Positions 23,496-26,733 of a stretch of DNA of 26,733 nt are shown piece by piece (position 1 is the stretch's first letter; every line of letters begins with the position of its first letter). Where the stretch lies: NCBI GenBank assembly GCA_964602655.1, contig CAZRSF010000084.1, positions 1 to 26,733 on the forward strand. The letters are read 5' to 3'. The position numbers and the translations under genes were made by a program. The DNA comes from Moduliflexus sp964602655. GTDB taxonomy: Bacteria; Moduliflexota; Moduliflexia; Moduliflexales; Moduliflexaceae. The notes below the pieces were generated by a model. The model searched no databases and was not told the DNA's origin. It saw nothing but the letters and a program-made list of their open reading frames with translations.

Positions 23496-24317
23496 ATGGA
23501 TATTCGAAATATCACGATTCTTCCAGGACATGGCAAGCATCAGCAGCAGGATCAGGTTGAGCGCATTCATTTGAATATGGGCGATATTGTCTCCATCGTC
23601 GGGCCGACCGGATCGGGCAAATCCACATTTATCAACGATATTGCGTTGTTTGCGCGTGAGAATACGCCATCGCAGCGGACGGTTCTGATTAACGGCGAAT
23701 TCCCGTCAGACGAATACACGAGCGATCCGTCCAAAAATCCGATTGCGTTCATCACGCAGCATACGAATTTTTTGTCGGATTTGCCGGTGTATAAATTCCT
23801 GGAGTTCCACGCCAAAATCAGACGAACCGGGGAAACAAGTTCCTTAGTGCAAGAAGTGTTAGCGTTTGCGAATCAGTTGACCGGCGAACCGATTATTATC
23901 GAGCATTCCATGACCGAATTATCCGGCGGACAAACGCGCGCCCTGCTGATTGCGGATGCCGTGATTATCGGCAATTCCCCGATCATTCTGTTGGACGAAA
24001 TCGAAAACGCCGGGATTGACCGCACGAAGGCGCTGGAATTGCTGCGGCAATATCACAAGATTTTTATCTTCGTCACGCATGATCCGCGCATCGCGCTGCT
24101 GTCGGATTTTCGCCTCGTGATGAAACATGGCGCGGTGCAGCAGTTGATTCACACGCATGATGAGGAACGCCGGGCAGTGCATGAAATCAAAAAACTCGAC
24201 GACTTGCTGCTGGAATTACGCGGCATTATCCGGCGCGGCGAACAGGTCACGTCCCGGTATATTCATGAGCGCCTCTTAACGCACGGATACGCCGTCGTGC
24301 CAGGGGGTGCGGCATGA
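23496..24317 (+). CDS. Stand-alone ABC-type ATPase
   Basis: A 273-aa single ABC cassette. From the ATG at 23496, Walker A is GPTGSGKST at 36-44, the Q-loop is ITQHTNFL, the signature is ELSGGQTRA, Walker B is IILLDEIENAG, and the H-loop is FVTHD. A C-terminal extension of about 60 residues follows. An ATG at 23469 is in frame and adds nine residues; neither start has a clear ribosome site, and 23496 begins at the fold. It has no dedicated permease next to it and differs from the SsuB-like ATPase further down, so a non-transport role (assembly or ATP-driven maturation with the GTPase) is possible. Its stop overlaps the GTPase start by 4 nt. Confidence 0.85.
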   Translation: MDIRNITILPGHGKHQQQDQVERIHLNMGDIVSIVGPTGSGKSTFINDIALFARENTPSQRTVLINGEFPSDEYTSDPSKNPIAFITQHTNFLSDLPVYKFLEFHAKIRRTGETSSLVQEVLAFANQLTGEPIIIEHSMTELSGGQTRALLIADAVIIGNSPIILLDEIENAGIDRTKALELLRQYHKIFIFVTHDPRIALLSDFRLVMKHGAVQQLIHTHDEERRAVHEIKKLDDLLLELRGIIRRGEQVTSRYIHERLLTHGYAVVPGGAA

Positions 24318-25012
24318 AAGTCGTCATTTGCGCCGGACCGCCGACGTCCGGAAAAACGACCGTGTTGAAGCAGGTGGTCAAACGAGTGATGAAAAAAGAG
24401 GCTCGCCCCGCCTATTTGAAAATTGACGTGCAATTTGCCGATGAAGATCAGATGTTTTCCGAAGAATTCGGCATTCCGACGAAAAAAGTCTATTCCGCCG
24501 ACCTGTGTCCCGATCATTGTAACGTGATCGTGCTTGGCGACGCGATTGAGTGGGCGGAGCAGCAGAAGGCCGATATGTTGTTCGTGGAAACAGCGGGTTT
24601 GTGTTTGCGCTGTTCGCCCTATATTGACCATTCCCTCGGCATGGTGGTGCTGGAAGCCACCAGCGGCATGAATTTGCCGCGCAAAATCGGTCCGATGCTT
24701 TCATTGGCGGATTTGGCGATTGTGACGAAAATTGACTGCGTGTCGCAGGCGGAACGGGAAGTGTTTCGAGCGAATATCAACGAAACCTCGAACGTGACCG
24801 TGATCGAAACCGATGCGCTGCACGGCATCAACATTGATCATATCGTCCGACAAATCGAGCAGCGGGAAGAATACTCATCGCCCTCGCTTCTGCGCGGAAA
24901 TCCGCCGGTAGGCACCTGCACGATCTGCGTCGGCAAAAAAGAGATCGGCAAGGAAGCGCATTTCGGCGTATTGCGGCCATTGGAATCTGACATCTTTTAT
25001 CGAGGAGAATAG
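24314..25012 (+). CDS. P-loop GTPase, HypB/UreG/CobW-like
   Basis: A 232-aa SIMIBI-class nucleotide-binding protein. P-loop GPPTSGKTT is at 8-16, a Walker B-like strand leads to LFVETAG (89-95), and the base-specificity motif is TKID (138-141). Three cysteine pairs look like metal ligands: C65/C69 (CPDHC), C97/C100 (CLRC) and C202/C205 (CTIC). HypB, UreG and CobW relatives deliver nickel, cobalt or zinc, so a metallochaperone or cofactor-insertion role is likely, but the metal is unknown. It is coupled to the ATPase gene upstream and lies 2 nt from the Fe-S gene downstream. Confidence 0.8.
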   Translation: MKVVICAGPPTSGKTTVLKQVVKRVMKKEARPAYLKIDVQFADEDQMFSEEFGIPTKKVYSADLCPDHCNVIVLGDAIEWAEQQKADMLFVETAGLCLRCSPYIDHSLGMVVLEATSGMNLPRKIGPMLSLADLAIVTKIDCVSQAEREVFRANINETSNVTVIETDALHGINIDHIVRQIEQREEYSSPSLLRGNPPVGTCTICVGKKEIGKEAHFGVLRPLESDIFYRGE

Positions 25013-25014
25013 AC

Positions 25015-25662
25015 ATGCAAGCACAGACAGCATACGAATTACCAGGAAAAAATTGCGGGTTATGCGGCTTAAAAAGTTGTAACGATTTCTCAGTGATTGT
25101 CCGCGAAAATCCGGCGAGCGTTTCGCGCTGCCCACATATCGGCGACAACGCCGTTCCTCAACGCGCTGAAGAAAAAACGTCGCTTCCGCCGGTTTCCTGG
25201 AAAGATCATCTTGACAGAGATTACGACTTTGTTTTGGATACCTTTCCAGGCGAGATCGGCCCGCGCGAGACGATGCTGCCGTTCAATCCGGTCAATGTCG
25301 AAAAGCTGCAATTGAAAAAAGGGGACATCATTTATGGTCGCCCCGGCTGGATTTCCTGTGGCTGCCCGGTCACACATGCCGGCGTGATTGTCGAAGAACC
25401 GGACTATTTTAACGGCACAATCGTCTGGTGTATTGTCGGACCGATGGCCGCGCGTGAAAAAGGGATTAACATCGGATATTATAACACCACCGCGTATGAA
25501 GGTTTGGTCAAAACGTCGCGGGTGGATTTGAAAATCGGACTACGTTATTATTTTCAGCCGCGCTATTGCATGCTTCAATGGCGACATTGCGGATTAGTGA
25601 ATTCCATCGGAAAGACGCCGCATGGAACGCGCGTCCGCATCGAAGGCTTGTGGATTGGCTGA
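25015..25662 (+). CDS. [4Fe-4S] protein with unknown C-terminal domain
   Basis: A 215-aa protein. The N-terminal motif C14-x2-C17-x4-C22-x16-C39 in ELPGKNCGLCGLKSC...CP matches the small [4Fe-4S] domain found in corrinoid/acetyl-CoA-synthase gamma-type and related redox proteins. The rest, from about residue 60, is not recognised. It contains KGDIIYGRPGW, an ISCGCPVTHAG segment, WCIVGP and RYCMLQWRHCG, so further cysteines could bind metal. GAGGAGA precedes the ATG. It probably transfers electrons or binds a cofactor together with the GTPase and ATPase. It ends at a strong hairpin. Confidence 0.75.
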   Translation: MQAQTAYELPGKNCGLCGLKSCNDFSVIVRENPASVSRCPHIGDNAVPQRAEEKTSLPPVSWKDHLDRDYDFVLDTFPGEIGPRETMLPFNPVNVEKLQLKKGDIIYGRPGWISCGCPVTHAGVIVEEPDYFNGTIVWCIVGPMAAREKGINIGYYNTTAYEGLVKTSRVDLKIGLRYYFQPRYCMLQWRHCGLVNSIGKTPHGTRVRIEGLWIG

Positions 25663-25665
25663 GAT

Positions 25666-25712
25666 AAAAGCGCAGCCGCCTGTTTGATGTAAAAGCAGGC
25701 GGCTGCGCTTTT
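25666..25712. terminator. Bidirectional-type terminator hairpin
   Basis: AAAAGCGCAGCCGCCTG (25666-25682) pairs perfectly with 25696-25712, a 17-bp stem with A and T tracts at the base. It ends 13 nt before the next ATG, so it may only partly reduce read-through. Confidence 0.8.
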
Positions 25713-25725
25713 GTAGAGGGGAAAA

Positions 25726-26523
25726 ATGGCTATGCAGACGACCGCGCCGGAACAGTCGGTCAAGTTACGTATTCGAAATATTACCAAAAGTTTTCCTTCG
25801 CCGAAAAATGGGCGATTGGCAGTGTTAGAACCGGTTGATTTGGACGTCCTGGACGGCGAATTCATCTGCCTTGTCGGGCCAAGCGGGTGCGGCAAAACCA
25901 CGCTGCTTAACATTCTGGCCGGATTAGAGCAACCGGATACGGGCGACATTTTGGAAGATGGCGTCCCTATCGCCGGCCCCGGGCAGGATCGGCTCGTGAT
26001 GTTTCAGGAATCGGCTTTATTCCCCTGGTTGAACGTGCTGGGTAATGTGATGTACGGCTTGAACCTGAAACCTGGCCTTTCGAAACGCGAACGCCGCGAT
26101 ATTGCCGAAACCTACTTGAAAATGGTCGGATTAGAGCAATTCATGCAGGCGCATATCCATCAACTTTCCGGCGGCATGAAGCAGCGCGTCGCGTTGGCGC
26201 GGTCGCTTGCGCCGAATCCGAACATTCTCCTGATGGATGAGCCGTTTGCCTCGCTCGATGCTATGACCCGCGAGCAGTTTTACAACGACTTGCAGCGCAT
26301 CTGGGAGACCACTCACAAAACCATTATCCTTGTCACGCACAACATCCGGGAAGCCGCCTGTCTCGGCGACCGGGTCTTCCTGTTTTCGCCGCGCCCCGGT
26401 CGAATTTATGAAGAATTCAAGATTTTGCTGCCGCGCTCGCGCGACATCAACACCGTGCAGTTGGCCGAATACGCAACACAGATTCAACATGTGATGAAAA
26501 ACCGTTTAGCCGCGAAAAACTAA
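25726..26523 (+). CDS. ABC transporter ATP-binding protein, SsuB/TauB-like
   Basis: A 265-aa ATPase of a nitrate/sulfonate/taurine importer. Walker A is GPSGCGKTT at 51-59, the Q-loop is MFQESALFPW near 93, the signature is LSGGM at 146-150, Walker B is LLMDEP at 167-172, and the H-loop is LVTHNIREA. The C-terminal FSPRPGRIYEEF segment is typical of this group. GAGGGG precedes the ATG at 25726. It works with the SsuA-like protein upstream and the permease downstream; the three unusual genes between them split the transporter operon. Confidence 0.93.
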   Translation: MAMQTTAPEQSVKLRIRNITKSFPSPKNGRLAVLEPVDLDVLDGEFICLVGPSGCGKTTLLNILAGLEQPDTGDILEDGVPIAGPGQDRLVMFQESALFPWLNVLGNVMYGLNLKPGLSKRERRDIAETYLKMVGLEQFMQAHIHQLSGGMKQRVALARSLAPNPNILLMDEPFASLDAMTREQFYNDLQRIWETTHKTIILVTHNIREAACLGDRVFLFSPRPGRIYEEFKILLPRSRDINTVQLAEYATQIQHVMKNRLAAKN

Positions 26524-26531
26524 AACACATC

Positions 26532-26733
26532 ATGAAACGAACACTGACAGCAATTCTATTTTTTTCAGGACTTCTGCTCCTCTGGCAAATTGTCTTTATC
26601 ATGAAGGTCTGGTCGCCGGTGTTGCTTCCTTCACCGAAAATGGTGGGGATGTATCTTATGCAATCCGCTCAGGATGGCTCGCTTCGGCAGGCGATGTTCG
26701 TCACGCTGCGACGACTGGTGATCGGATATGCCA
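26532..26733 (+). CDS. ABC transporter permease, SsuC-like (partial, runs off the edge)
   Basis: Only the first 67 codons are present. The start MKRTLTAILFFSGLLLLWQI is a membrane helix, followed by SPVLLPSPKMVGMYL and LRQAMFVTLRRLVIGYA, the conserved N-terminal pattern of SsuC/TauC permeases (LPSPxxV and the helix before the EAA-type domain). The ATG lies 8 nt after the ATPase stop; no clear ribosome site is visible. It completes the importer. Confidence 0.85.
   Translation, partial: MKRTLTAILFFSGLLLLWQIVFIMKVWSPVLLPSPKMVGMYLMQSAQDGSLRQAMFVTLRRLVIGYA

Noticed and set aside
23386..23574. 62-codon frame between the binding protein and the ABC ATPase
   Set aside because: It overlaps the ATPase gene by about 80 bases and spans the hairpin; no ribosome site or recognisable sequence.

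Overview
The window reads as chromosomal DNA of an uncultured Gram-negative-type bacterium. Signal peptides, pseudopilins, a periplasmic binding protein and a Gld-type ABC system support this. GC content is moderate, apart from an AT-rich gene at the left edge. Frequent small palindromic repeats, some inside genes, together with a NACHT/formylglycine-generating-enzyme (FGE) fold protein, recall large-genome filamentous or candidate-phylum bacteria such as KSB3/Moduliflexota or Chloroflexota. That placement is a low-confidence impression and cannot be proven here. No rRNA, tRNA, CRISPR array or transposase was seen.

Layout. (1) 60-1277: AT-rich membrane-anchored SGNH hydrolase. (2) 1373-4867: complete replicative polymerase DnaE with an apparently intact PHP metal site. 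(3) 4919-6259: three overlapping or closely packed minor pseudopilin genes. (4) 6449-6697 (minus): small tail-anchored membrane protein. (5) 6961-10043: LysR regulator overlapping a GT-C-like membrane protein with a PA14-like domain. (6) 10118-13665: a consensus promoter, a 152-aa helical protein and a NACHT-FGE protein joined by a textbook-looking -1 frameshift signal; the FGE end carries a diversity-generating-retroelement (DGR) style variable stretch. (7) 13888-14892 (minus): LacI-family repressor with an operator inside its own promoter. (8) 14893-15644: gene-free, repeat-rich spacer. (9) 15645-20575: four-gene GldA-GldF-GldG-DUF4340 ABC cluster. (10) 20764-21705: secreted SH3 protein. (11) 21863-26733: Rrf2 regulator followed by a sulfonate/nitrate-type ABC importer whose operon also encodes a stand-alone ABC ATPase, a HypB/UreG/CobW-like P-loop GTPase with three cysteine pairs, and a [4Fe-4S] protein; it runs off the right edge in the permease gene.

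The two most interesting systems are the following. The first is the putative frameshift-controlled NACHT defence or signalling gene at 10241-13665: an SD-like GGAGG, an A_AAA_AAG slip site in the correct phase directly before the stop, a 5-nt spacer and a perfect 13-bp stem. It would yield both a free 152-aa adaptor and a 1141-aa fusion. The second is the Rrf2-controlled importer/GTPase/Fe-S operon, which looks like uptake plus cofactor handling of an unidentified metal- or sulfur-related substrate.

Several palindromic repeat families sit in the intergenic gaps, and three insertions lie in frame inside the NACHT-FGE gene, so part of that protein is repeat-derived peptide.
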